A DNA stretch of 23,720 nt from Deltaproteobacteria bacterium (GCA_026988585.1 JALSKY010000044.1:1-23720), one strand, 5' to 3'; counted from the stretch's first letter, positions 1 to 7,794 are shown. The notes: generated by a model from the sequence alone, not told the origin. Translations and numbers: made by a program.

Positions 1-618
1 CTGCCTGATGGCATTGACTGCCTTTTTCATAAGGGCCGGGTTGGTATGCATGACAGAGGAGCTGACAGGGGCCTGTCCTGGGGACCAGCCAAAACCTATG
101 AACGGGATCTCCTTTTCAAGGGCGGTTTTTAAAATTATGGCCTTAACCATACCGATGCAGGACGTGCAGATTGTACTTGCTCTTTCAAGTGTTTTAGGGG
201 AATAGAGCTCTTTTTCTGCTGCAGCACGAAATATTGTTCGGAGCATCCCTGGCGCCGGCCTTACGATCATGCTGTCAACGTCCAACTTATCACAAACCGA
301 ATTGATATTCTTGAAGGCGGTGGGCGAAATGAATGTGTTGTCAAACGTCAGGGCAAGGACCCGTAATTTAAATATTTCGGTAAATATATAAAGAGTATAA
401 GTGCTGTCCTTGCCGCCACTGTAGGCCATGATTACATCATAGCTACCCTTTCCTGCGTACTCTTCAATGAGTCTTTGGAATTTTTCAAAATAGCTCTTTT
501 TGTGGCTTTCTGTTGCTGACCTGGACCTGCTCCTGTTGCAGTAATTGCATACTCCTTCCTTGTCAAAGGTTATTCCTGGGAAGGTTTCAGGAAGTATGCA
601 TCTCGTACATCTTTTCAT
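1..618 (-). CDS. PP-loop ATPase, N-acetyl sugar amidotransferase-like (3' end outside window)
   Basis: Partial gene: 206 codons are open from the ATG at 618 down to the left edge. The ATG follows an AGGGGAA ribosome site and lies 11 bases after the acyl-ligase stop. Visible motifs are two CxxC pairs at residues 4/7 and 24/27 flanking a PGITFDKEGVCNYC segment, an ATP-pyrophosphatase P-loop SGGKDS at 67-72, and a third CxxC at 151/154 followed by a helix and IPFIGFGW. This layout fits the N-acetyl sugar amidotransferase group (WbpG/PseA-like), which uses ATP and ammonia to turn an acetamido group into an acetamidino group. The third CxxC also recalls sulfur-transfer enzymes of the TtuA/Ncs6 type. 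The substrate is unknown. Its place after ligase, carrier protein and AsnB suggests it acts in the same pathway; that is inference. Confidence 0.75.
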   Translation of the reverse strand, partial: MKRCTRCILPETFPGITFDKEGVCNYCNRSRSRSATESHKKSYFEKFQRLIEEYAGKGSYDVIMAYSGGKDSTYTLYIFTEIFKLRVLALTFDNTFISPTAFKNINSVCDKLDVDSMIVRPAPGMLRTIFRAAAEKELYSPKTLERASTICTSCIGMVKAIILKTALEKEIPFIGFGWSPGQAPVSSSVMHTNPALMKKAVNAIRQ

Positions 619-629
619 AAATTTTCCCC

Positions 630-2159
630 TTAGTTTAAAGCGGTTAGTTGCTTGAGCTGATTTTTTTGAATCTTCCCTGTAGATGTCCTGGGAAAATCTT
701 CTACGATTCTGAGTTCATGGGGCACCTTGTAGGCCGGAAGAATTCTCCGCAGGTGTCTCATTACAGATTTTTTATCAATACCTTCACGATGTTCCAGGGT
801 AATAAACAACCAGATGGATTCACCCAAGATGGGATCCGGCATACCGACTACTGCTGCTTCAGAAACTCCTCGAAGTTCCATGGCCACGTCTTCAATCTCC
901 TTCGGGGCTATTCTGTGAGAACCACTCTTTATGATATCGCTCTTTCTGCTCACAATATATAGAAATCCATCCTGGTCCATCCTTGCTAGGTCACCTGTTC
1001 TCAATCCTTCAGGTTTCAAGACCTTTTGGGTTGCATCCGGGGCATTCCAGTAGCCAGCCATTATATTTTCACCTCTTGCCACGATCTCTCCAACCTCGCC
1101 CACTGGGACAGGCCTTCCATCTTCATCAAGCAGCCTGAGTTCGACTCCAGGAATTGGAATCCCGATGCTTCCCGGTTTATGAAGTAGATGTTCACTGGGC
1201 AGATATGAGAGACGAGCTGATGCCTCGGTTTGACCATACATGATGTAAATTTTGGTCTCTGGAAATAGTTTTTGTAGCCTTTGGGCCATACTTGGCGCCA
1301 TGGCAGCGCCTGCTTGAGTGATATAACGCAGATCTGGAAAAGAGTAACTGGAGATGTTGGATCGTTTAAGCAGAATTGCATAGGTGGAAGGAACACCAGA
1401 AAATGCTGTTACACGGTATTTTAGCATATCTTCTACTATCTTGTTGGGATAGACAAAATTTTGGTTGACCACAAGAGTAGAACCCATAGCGATATGGGTG
1501 AGCATTATTGAATTTCCATAAGAATAAAAAAAAGGCAGTACTGCCATTACTCTGTCGCTACTATCTATTCCAAGGTATTCGATTATGGACATTGTATTGG
1601 CAATCAGGTTTCTGTTTCTCAGGCATACTCCCTTGGGTTTTCCTGTGGTTCCTGAGGTATATATGATCTGTGCAAGGTCACAACTGGAACGCCATGGCAG
1701 GAGATGCAACTCTGCAGAGTCACCAGTTTCCAGGATATCCGTCAATTCTTCTCCGGATGCAAGGGCGATGATCTCTGCTCCGGTACCCTTGGTTAAAACC
1801 TGTTTCAGGGTTGCCTCAAAACGCTTGTTTGCCATAAATGCCTGGGCCCCGGTATCTTGCAGGAAATAGGAAAGGGCCCTGGGAGTGGTCTGGATGTTCA
1901 ATCCTACGGATATACCTCCAGCCAGGATGGAGCCAAAATAGGCAGAGAGATATTCTATGGGATTATCAGTAAGGATTGCAGCCCTGAAGCCTGGTGATAG
2001 ACCCTTTTCTTTCAGCCAGCAGGCAACTCTAAGCGCCTTTACAAGTAGCTGTTCATAGCTGATCTCCTCCCCTTTGTAAATAAGGGCGGTTTTTCCAGGA
2101 TATTTACAAGCGGTATAGACAAGCAGATCTGAGACCGTTGTCCAGGACTGTCCTTTCAC
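630..2159 (-). CDS. AMP-forming acyl-CoA/acyl-ACP ligase
   Basis: ANL-superfamily adenylating enzyme that activates a carboxylic acid with ATP and passes it to a thiol, here probably the adjacent carrier protein. Positions counted from the upstream ATG at 2174: P-loop-like YTSGTTGKPKG at 172-182, YGQTE at 313-317, TGD at 393-395, the hinge region around RKSD at 410-413, and PRTSTGK ending in the adenylation lysine at 501. All core motifs are intact. I prefer the GTG at 2159 because AGAGGAG lies five bases before it; the ATG at 2174 has no ribosome site and would add five residues. The sequence around YGQTEAS and PGSIG resembles acyl ligases of exosortase A or polysaccharide loci. Substrate cannot be read from sequence. 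The PP-loop gene follows after 11 bases, so they are co-transcribed. Confidence 0.9.
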   Translation of the reverse strand: MKGQSWTTVSDLLVYTACKYPGKTALIYKGEEISYEQLLVKALRVACWLKEKGLSPGFRAAILTDNPIEYLSAYFGSILAGGISVGLNIQTTPRALSYFLQDTGAQAFMANKRFEATLKQVLTKGTGAEIIALASGEELTDILETGDSAELHLLPWRSSCDLAQIIYTSGTTGKPKGVCLRNRNLIANTMSIIEYLGIDSSDRVMAVLPFFYSYGNSIMLTHIAMGSTLVVNQNFVYPNKIVEDMLKYRVTAFSGVPSTYAILLKRSNISSYSFPDLRYITQAGAAMAPSMAQRLQKLFPETKIYIMYGQTEASARLSYLPSEHLLHKPGSIGIPIPGVELRLLDEDGRPVPVGEVGEIVARGENIMAGYWNAPDATQKVLKPEGLRTGDLARMDQDGFLYIVSRKSDIIKSGSHRIAPKEIEDVAMELRGVSEAAVVGMPDPILGESIWLFITLEHREGIDKKSVMRHLRRILPAYKVPHELRIVEDFPRTSTGKIQKNQLKQLTALN

Positions 2160-2239
2160 GTGATCTCCTCTCATTGGCCAAGGCCAGCATTGAGCCTCTT
2201 GATTAGAATTGCATTCTCCATCACTATGGTTGCTCTCGG

Positions 2240-2491
2240 CTATTTGCTGGTCTTTTTTGCAATAAAGGCTGCAAGATTATTGATGGAGTCCAGGTTTTCA
2301 GGTATGAGTTCATCATCCTCTATCTTGAACTGATAGTTGTCCTCTATCCACTCTACCAGTTCCAGGACACCGGTTGAGTCGATGACTCCTTTGTCCAGAA
2401 AGGAATCATCGTCCTTTAACTCCTCGCCTCCCTCACCAAAAAGGAAATTCTCAATAATGAACTCCCTTATTTTTATCTTTATGTCAGACAT
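2240..2491 (-). CDS. acyl carrier protein
   Basis: An 83-residue acidic carrier protein. The phosphopantetheine attachment site is Ser39 in GVIDSTGVLEL, a variant of the usual DSL motif with Thr in place of Leu. It would hold an acyl or aminoacyl group as a thioester. The start overlaps the last 8 bases of the AsnB-type gene, and a very strong ribosome site (AAAGGAGGGGG) lies inside that gene's 3' end just before the ATG, so translation of the two is coupled. It is not in a fatty-acid-synthesis locus (no fabD, fabF or fabG nearby), so it is probably dedicated to the neighbouring ligase. An 80-base gap separates it from the ligase GTG start. Confidence 0.9.
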   Translation of the reverse strand: MSDIKIKIREFIIENFLFGEGGEELKDDDSFLDKGVIDSTGVLELVEWIEDNYQFKIEDDELIPENLDSINNLAAFIAKKTSK

Positions 2492-4502
2492 TACCCCCTC
2501 CTTTTACTATCTTGGTATTTTCCAACTCTTTCGGTCTTTGAAACTGAAAGTCAGATATGAATTTATGAAATATGATCTGTGTCGAAAGGATAGCGACAAA
2601 GGCCATATTTTCCCTGAATCCCTGCCTTTTTTTTCTCTTGCACTTGTTGAATAGCGTTTCTACTGCTTTCCACCTGAATATGTTGGCCTTTTCAATCTGT
2701 TCTTTCGAGAGATGGAACTCCAGATAATCTGCAGGTCCGTCAGAAAAAAAGCTCAATATGTCCGGTGCCATATATGGCTGTTTTTTTCTTTTTACTATTT
2801 CCTCTGGCAAGATGTCGGAAAAGGCTGCTTTGAGCAGATATTTTTCATCCAGTACCTTCATTTTAAAGCCTACTGGCAGTGTTCCTGCAAATTCAACAAT
2901 CCTGTGGTCCAGAAACGGAAACCTGCCCTCTACCGAATGGGCCATTGCCATACGGTCTCCCTGTGATGAAAGCAGATAGTTTGACAAGAGAAGTGATATC
3001 TCCAGATGTTGAGCTTGACAAAATGGATCCAGTCCTTTGAGTTCCTGCTGGAGCTGAGTCTCCAATAACCTCTCGGGATCTTCAGTGGAGCCGAATAGCT
3101 CAGGATTTGTAAAAGCGAGTATGCCTGCTGTAGTCTTCCATCTCGGCCTATGGCTGTAGAAGGGATCAGCAGTATCAGCTTCTGTATCGAAGAATTTTTT
3201 TGCAAAGTGTGCCGATTTGGCAGGGGAAAGGGCCAAATAGGGATAAAGCCGTTTCAGCAGCAGAGGACGCCAGGCTGAATTGGGGTTTTTGGCGATAAAT
3301 CTCCTGATCTTCGCCTCTTTGAATATGTCATATCCTCCAAGGATTTCATCAGAGCCTTCACCTGTGAGGACTACCTTGTAATCATGTCTGTTTACAAGCT
3401 TTGACAGGAGATATAGAGGAGCTGGAGCAGTGCGTACCAGGGGATATTCTGTGTGCCATAGCACATCTGGAAAGACATCTGAAATGGTCTTGTAATCACA
3501 CCGGACTGTATGGTGTCTGGTGTCGAGATAGCGGACCAGCTCCTGCTGTTCCTTGCTCTCATCATAGACTCTGTCTGAAAAAGTTATAGAGAAGGTTTCA
3601 AGTGGAGTGTCTGTAAAATGGTGGATAATAGAGGTGATAACAGATGAATCGAGACCGCCGCTCAGATATGCCCCTACAGGCACATCAGATCTCAGGCGAA
3701 GTCTTACAGCGTCTATGAGAAGCTCTCTGAGCTGACTTGCAGCCTCCTTTTCTGTTACAGGGGTGTATTCATGGCCTTTCAGGAACGGGACGCTCCAGAA
3801 CGGCCTTTGCCTATGGACAGATGGTTCTGAAGATGGAGTCACCTCCATCAGGTGGCCGGGCTTTAGCTGTTTTATCCCCTTAAACGGGGTTGCTTCTCCT
3901 GCGGGGGTCCAAAAAGTAAAGATCTGTCTGAGGGCATCCGGATCAAATTCCCGTTCAATTGCAGGGTTGCCGTTAAATATCCCTTTTATCTCAGACGCAA
4001 AATATAGACGGTCTTTATGAACGGTATAGAATAGGGGGCGAATGCCCAATCTGTCCCTTATGAGCAAAAGGCTTTTCTTCTTGGAGTCATACAGGGCAAT
4101 TGCAAACTGACCATTAAGTTTTTTTGGAAAGTCCTTGCCACAGGATTCGTAAAGGTGGACAATAACCTCTGTGTCTGATTCTGTCCTGAATATATGGCCT
4201 TCCCTGATCAGCTCCTGTTTGAGTTCTATATAATTGAATATTTCCCCATTGAAGACTACTGCAATCGTATTGTCTTCATTGAAGATTGGCTGCCATCCAC
4301 CTTCAAGGTCTATGATACTTAGGCGGGCATGGGCAAGCCCGCATACCTGATCCAGGTAAAAACCAAATCCATCCGGACCTCTGTGTCTCAGGGGCCAGAT
4401 CATCTCCTCCAATAACTGTCGATCCTGTCCACCAGGAGATATAGAATTACATGGTTCCGAAATCGAATGATCAGTTTTTATGAATCCGGCAATTCCGCAC
4501 AT
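2484..4502 (-). CDS. AsnB-type glutamine-dependent amidotransferase
   Basis: A 672-residue protein with the two asparagine synthetase B domains. The N-terminal class II glutaminase starts with Cys2 (MCGIAGF) and has RHRGPDG near 39-45, FNGEIFNY near 84-91 and ESD near 108-110. The C-terminal ATP-pyrophosphatase domain has SGGLDSS at 281-287 and GEGSDEILGGY at 381-391, then HSVEGRFPFLDH and RKKQPYMAPD. Both active sites look complete, so it should split glutamine and use the ammonia on an adenylated carboxylate. It is longer than a housekeeping AsnB (about 550 residues) and lies with a carrier protein and acyl ligase. I therefore infer amidation of a specialised substrate, as for XrtA/PEP-CTERM-associated or polysaccharide-locus AsnB proteins. 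The 37-base upstream gap is AT-rich with a CATAAT box, a weak candidate for an internal promoter; no clear ribosome site is visible. Confidence 0.9.
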   Translation of the reverse strand: MCGIAGFIKTDHSISEPCNSISPGGQDRQLLEEMIWPLRHRGPDGFGFYLDQVCGLAHARLSIIDLEGGWQPIFNEDNTIAVVFNGEIFNYIELKQELIREGHIFRTESDTEVIVHLYESCGKDFPKKLNGQFAIALYDSKKKSLLLIRDRLGIRPLFYTVHKDRLYFASEIKGIFNGNPAIEREFDPDALRQIFTFWTPAGEATPFKGIKQLKPGHLMEVTPSSEPSVHRQRPFWSVPFLKGHEYTPVTEKEAASQLRELLIDAVRLRLRSDVPVGAYLSGGLDSSVITSIIHHFTDTPLETFSITFSDRVYDESKEQQELVRYLDTRHHTVRCDYKTISDVFPDVLWHTEYPLVRTAPAPLYLLSKLVNRHDYKVVLTGEGSDEILGGYDIFKEAKIRRFIAKNPNSAWRPLLLKRLYPYLALSPAKSAHFAKKFFDTEADTADPFYSHRPRWKTTAGILAFTNPELFGSTEDPERLLETQLQQELKGLDPFCQAQHLEISLLLSNYLLSSQGDRMAMAHSVEGRFPFLDHRIVEFAGTLPVGFKMKVLDEKYLLKAAFSDILPEEIVKRKKQPYMAPDILSFFSDGPADYLEFHLSKEQIEKANIFRWKAVETLFNKCKRKKRQGFRENMAFVAILSTQIIFHKFISDFQFQRPKELENTKIVKGGGNV

Positions 4503-4539
4503 AGATTAGCAACCAATTTTTATTATGTTTTCTTTTAAG

Positions 4540-5328
4540 TTATCGTCTCCAGGATGTATATGCATAAGCAGAATGGTTGTGGATCGACTCGAAATTTTCT
4601 GCCTCTACAGAAAAGGATGTTATTTCCGGAATCTTTTTAAGGTCCTGATAGATATCCCTCACAAGATCCTCAACAAAGAGAGGATGCTCATATCCCCTTT
4701 CAGTCACATACTTCTCATCAGGCCGTTTTAGTACAGAGAACACGGGAGAGGAGCTGTTCTGTTCTACAATCTCAATTATATCTTCCAACCAGATGAATTC
4801 ATTAAATTCACAGATTACCTTGACCATGCCTCTCTGGTTGTGGGCTCCGTAGTCTGATATCTCTTTGGAGCATGGACATACCGTGGTAACAGGTACCTTT
4901 GCCATAATGGACATCTTGAGTTTCTCATCAAATGTCCCGTAAAGCCCGCAGCCATATTCTACAAGGCCTCTGGTCCCTGTAACTGGTGCGGATTTCTCCA
5001 GAAAGTAGGGGAACTCTATCTCCAGATGGGCCTCCTGTGCCTCAAGCCGTTTTTTCATGGTTGACAGGATATTGAAAAAGGTCCTCACATTGATCTCTGA
5101 TCTGTATTCGTTCAGAATCTCAACAAACCTGCTCATATGGGTGCCCTTGAACTGTTGGGGCAGATTCACGAACATGTTGATGGTGGCGATGGTGTGTTGT
5201 CTTCCCTTTTCCCGGTCCAGTACTACTATAGGGTAGTTTATGTTCTTGATCCCAACCCGTTTCAGCGGAATGGCACGGTCATCAGGAAGATTCTGTATAT
5301 CAGCAAGGTTGTCGAAGTCTTTTTTCAT
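4540..5328 (-). CDS. folE2: GTP cyclohydrolase FolE2 (type IB)
   Basis: Converts GTP to 7,8-dihydroneopterin triphosphate, the first step to tetrahydrofolate and also the entry to queuosine-type deazapurines. FolE2 works with several metals, unlike the zinc-dependent FolE. Visible motifs are YPIVVLD, GTHMSRF, the catalytic cysteine in CPCSKEIS (Cys151 counted from the chosen start), the following AHNQRG, and FESIHNHSAYAY with the Glu and His expected at the metal site. I chose the ATG at 5328 (262 residues, usual family length); a GTG at 5355 would add nine residues, and neither has a good ribosome site. It sits 37 bases before the AsnB-type gene on the same strand. Whether it serves general folate supply or that cluster cannot be told from the window. 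Confidence 0.93.
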   Translation of the reverse strand: MKKDFDNLADIQNLPDDRAIPLKRVGIKNINYPIVVLDREKGRQHTIATINMFVNLPQQFKGTHMSRFVEILNEYRSEINVRTFFNILSTMKKRLEAQEAHLEIEFPYFLEKSAPVTGTRGLVEYGCGLYGTFDEKLKMSIMAKVPVTTVCPCSKEISDYGAHNQRGMVKVICEFNEFIWLEDIIEIVEQNSSSPVFSVLKRPDEKYVTERGYEHPLFVEDLVRDIYQDLKKIPEITSFSVEAENFESIHNHSAYAYTSWRR

Positions 5329-5404
5329 ATCTCGTTTAGTCAGGCCCTGTGGCACAGAGAGAAAAAGAGCCGTTAAGGCGATAATCTGCTGATCTGGATC
5401 CTGG

Positions 5405-6160
5405 TTAGGCCTTGGATAGGATTCTTTTTACCAGGTCTGTAGCTGCCTGATCCAGGAGAGGATCTGTCCCAAATACCGGCAGCCCTTTACGTTCAGCCTT
5501 TTTTACACTGTTAGAAGCCGGAAAGACAGCATAGGGTTCTGTGCCCGTGGTCTCCCGTATGAAAGCTATATCCTCCTGGTCTGTTATGTTGTTGGCGATA
5601 ATCTTCAGGCTTGGAATATCGAGGTCCCTGGCCATGCTGTCTATCTTTGCTGCAGTCTCGATGCTTCCTCTGTAGGGCTGGACCACAATGAAGATATGCT
5701 CTGCACTGGCGATGGTCCCCCGTCCAAGGTGTTCCACTCCTGCCTCCATATCCAGCACTATATCTTCATCTGGCGTAAGAAGCAGCAGGTTGAGCAGGTT
5801 TCTCAGCACCGCATTTTCAGCACAGGCGCATCCCGATCCCCCCTGCGGAATAGCACCGAGTACCATCAATTTTATGTTCGTGTTCACCTTCTGCATGAAT
5901 TTTTCAGGGAGATCCTCCACCCTGGGATTCATGTTGTAAAAAGGTCCATTCCTCTGGGTCCTGTCCTGGAGCAGGTCCTGCATCTTGGCAATGGGAACCG
6001 GGATATCTCCTTCCGGAAGACCGAGCAGTCTTGCGAGATGGGGGCTTGGATCAGCATCTATGGCAAGAACTTTGCGCCCCTGCTCTGCAAGTGCCCCTAT
6101 CAGTACGGCGCTTATGGTGCTCTTGCCAACACCGCCTTTTCCGCATATTGCAATTTTCAT
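5405..6160 (-). CDS. cooC: CooC-type nickel-insertion ATPase
   Basis: A 251-residue MinD/SIMIBI-class ATPase of the CooC family, which helps insert nickel into the C-cluster of carbon monoxide dehydrogenase using ATP hydrolysis. It opens with a deviant Walker A GKGGVGKST at 7-15, then DADPSPHL at 35-42. The metal-binding CxC is Cys111-Ala-Cys113 in GCACAENAVLRN, and DMEAGVEHLGRGT near 137-149 is typical of CooC. The ATG follows AGAGGAAAAAAGG closely. No CODH, acetyl-CoA synthase or ferredoxin gene lies within the window, so its client must be encoded elsewhere. The gene is 19 bases after the gamma-glutamyltransferase-like gene and probably in its transcript. Confidence 0.92.
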   Translation of the reverse strand: MKIAICGKGGVGKSTISAVLIGALAEQGRKVLAIDADPSPHLARLLGLPEGDIPVPIAKMQDLLQDRTQRNGPFYNMNPRVEDLPEKFMQKVNTNIKLMVLGAIPQGGSGCACAENAVLRNLLNLLLLTPDEDIVLDMEAGVEHLGRGTIASAEHIFIVVQPYRGSIETAAKIDSMARDLDIPSLKIIANNITDQEDIAFIRETTGTEPYAVFPASNSVKKAERKGLPVFGTDPLLDQAATDLVKRILSKA

Positions 6161-6179
6161 CCTTTTTTCCTCTGATGTC

Positions 6180-7721
6180 TCAGATGATTCGGGCCATGCC
6201 GCCCCTTCTGGGATCCCCTACCGCCTCTCCTTTCAAAGGAGCTACCGCATGCACCCCGCCAAAATATACATCTATCTCCTTCCAGATATTGAGCCTTATC
6301 TTTTTGGACAGTTCTTCCAGGGCTGCTGAAGAAAAACCTGGTTCTACCTGCAGGAGCTCTCCATCCCAGTGTATTCTTGGAGAGATGACCGCATCGGTAA
6401 TAGGGATGTTGAAATGTGCCCAGTTGAGAAATGCCTGGGTGATGGCGGTTCTAATCCGCTTGCTGCCGCCGCTGCCCAGAACGAGGTGGACCTGGTTCTC
6501 CCTGGTAACCATGGAAGGAGACATCATTGAGGCAACCCTTATGCCTGGTTTGCTTGAATGGAACCCATCTGGATGGAGATCATCTTCACCCATCATGTTG
6601 TTCAGCATTATTCCTGTCCCTGGTATGTAGCAACCTGAACCTTCCCCGTTGGATGTGGTCATGCTGGCGCAGTTTCCATGGGAATCCGATATGCTAACAT
6701 GTGTGGTACCCCTGGCAAACAACCTGACCGCCTCCTGGGAAGCTGAATCAAACCAGGTTTCATCAGGAGGTATAAGTCTTGAACCCATCTCTTCCCTGTA
6801 ATTTTCCACCTGTATCATAGCTCCTGTCAAGAGGGAAAGATGTTGTGCGGTCCCAAAATCCATATTTTCAATAGGCAGCCTCTCTAACAGTTCCAGGCAG
6901 ATCTTTATAAAAAAACCACCGAAAGAGGGTGGTGGATTGGTATGCAACTCCACTCCCTTAAACCTGGCAGAGAGCGGTTTTCTCTCTATGACCTGATATT
7001 CCCTGAGGTCTTTCTGGGTGAGAAGTCCGCCGGTTTTTTCCATCTCCCGTGCTGTATTGGCTCCGGCCATTCCCTCATAAATATCACGGATTGCATCTCC
7101 TTCAGACGCAGCCACCTCTTCGAGAAATGCTGCGAGATCAGGAAATATCAGGGTGTCTCCCTCTTCAACATATCTCTCCTTGTTGTTATCCTTTATGAGA
7201 AAGAGCTCCTTTCCCATGGGGGAATGGAGCATTATTGGCTTTAGGAGAGAGAGGAAATAGGCCTGACGCCTATTGAGTTTCGTACCTTTGGCAGCATACT
7301 CAATGGCTGGGGCAAGCACTTCCTTGAGCGGGAGTATGCCAAGAAGCCTGTGGACATGCAGAAACCCTTTGAGATTGCCTGGAACCGCTACTGAACCTGC
7401 CCCGATATTGAAGACCTGGTCAGATCCGGGAAATTTCACAGTGACCGGGAAAAAACTGGGCTCCGACTCTATCTCTTCCGGTTTCCTGCCCTTGCCGGGC
7501 GTGTTTACGAAGAAGTCGAACAGGACCATCTTCCCCTGGGCTGTCCTGGCAAGCAGAAATCCTCCTCCTCCCAGCGAGGTGAGAGCAGGTTCGACCACGG
7601 CTCCTGCAAATCCTGCTGCCACTGCCGCATCGAAGGCATTTCCTCCAGCCTCCAACATATGTATGGCAGCCTCGGTGACAAGGGGATGTCCAGTTGCTGC
7701 GCCAGCATGGAAACGGTTCAA
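6180..7721 (-). CDS. gamma-glutamyltransferase-like Ntn hydrolase
   Basis: A 513-residue member of the gamma-glutamyltransferase family, enzymes that self-cleave and then use a new N-terminal threonine. The cleavage site is visible as Gly338-Thr339 in RGTTHVSISD, followed by GSGCYIPGTGIMLNN and VLGSGGSKRI in the small subunit. The N-terminus starts directly in the fold (EAGGNAFDAAVAAGFA) with no signal peptide, so the protein is probably cytoplasmic, unlike the periplasmic E. coli enzyme. Where E. coli has DFREMAP, whose arginine binds the glutamate carboxylate, this protein has DFFVNTP. It may therefore act on a different gamma-glutamyl or other amide substrate. The TTG start is chosen because GGAGG lies ten bases upstream and the next in-frame ATG is inside the fold. 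First gene of the leftward run, with CooC 19 bases after it. Confidence 0.85.
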   Translation of the reverse strand: MNRFHAGAATGHPLVTEAAIHMLEAGGNAFDAAVAAGFAGAVVEPALTSLGGGGFLLARTAQGKMVLFDFFVNTPGKGRKPEEIESEPSFFPVTVKFPGSDQVFNIGAGSVAVPGNLKGFLHVHRLLGILPLKEVLAPAIEYAAKGTKLNRRQAYFLSLLKPIMLHSPMGKELFLIKDNNKERYVEEGDTLIFPDLAAFLEEVAASEGDAIRDIYEGMAGANTAREMEKTGGLLTQKDLREYQVIERKPLSARFKGVELHTNPPPSFGGFFIKICLELLERLPIENMDFGTAQHLSLLTGAMIQVENYREEMGSRLIPPDETWFDSASQEAVRLFARGTTHVSISDSHGNCASMTTSNGEGSGCYIPGTGIMLNNMMGEDDLHPDGFHSSKPGIRVASMMSPSMVTRENQVHLVLGSGGSKRIRTAITQAFLNWAHFNIPITDAVISPRIHWDGELLQVEPGFSSAALEELSKKIRLNIWKEIDVYFGGVHAVAPLKGEAVGDPRRGGMARII

Positions 7722-7760
7722 GATATTGATTCCTCCAGATTTGCTATTTTTGTGTTATTC

Positions 7761-7789
7761 TTGAAAAAATATCCCTGATGTAACATAAT
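7761..7789 (+). promoter_or_regulatory. candidate sigma-70 promoter for ftsK
   Basis: TTGAAA at 7761-7766, a 17-base spacer, and CATAAT at 7784-7789: five of six bases match at each box and the spacing is ideal. Transcription would start near 7796, leaving a leader of 100 bases or more before ftsK. This is the best sigma-70-like promoter seen in the window. Confidence 0.6.
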
Positions 7790-7794
7790 GGCAA
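7766..7794 (-). promoter_or_regulatory. candidate promoter for the leftward gene run
   Basis: On the minus strand TTGCCA (7789-7794) is followed by 17 bases and TATTTT (7766-7771), giving 5/6 and 4/6 matches to sigma-70 boxes. A start near 7759 would leave a leader of about 38 bases carrying the GGAGG before the TTG start of the gamma-glutamyltransferase-like gene. It lies almost exactly on the opposite-strand ftsK promoter. Confidence 0.45.

Noticed and set aside
648..962. Plus-strand 104-codon open frame
   Set aside because: Lies wholly opposite the acyl ligase, whose motifs are intact; no ribosome site or recognisable product.
6031..6630. Plus-strand 199-codon open frame opposite cooC and the GGT-like gene
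   Set aside because: Spans two well-supported minus-strand genes and has no recognisable motif; a shadow frame.
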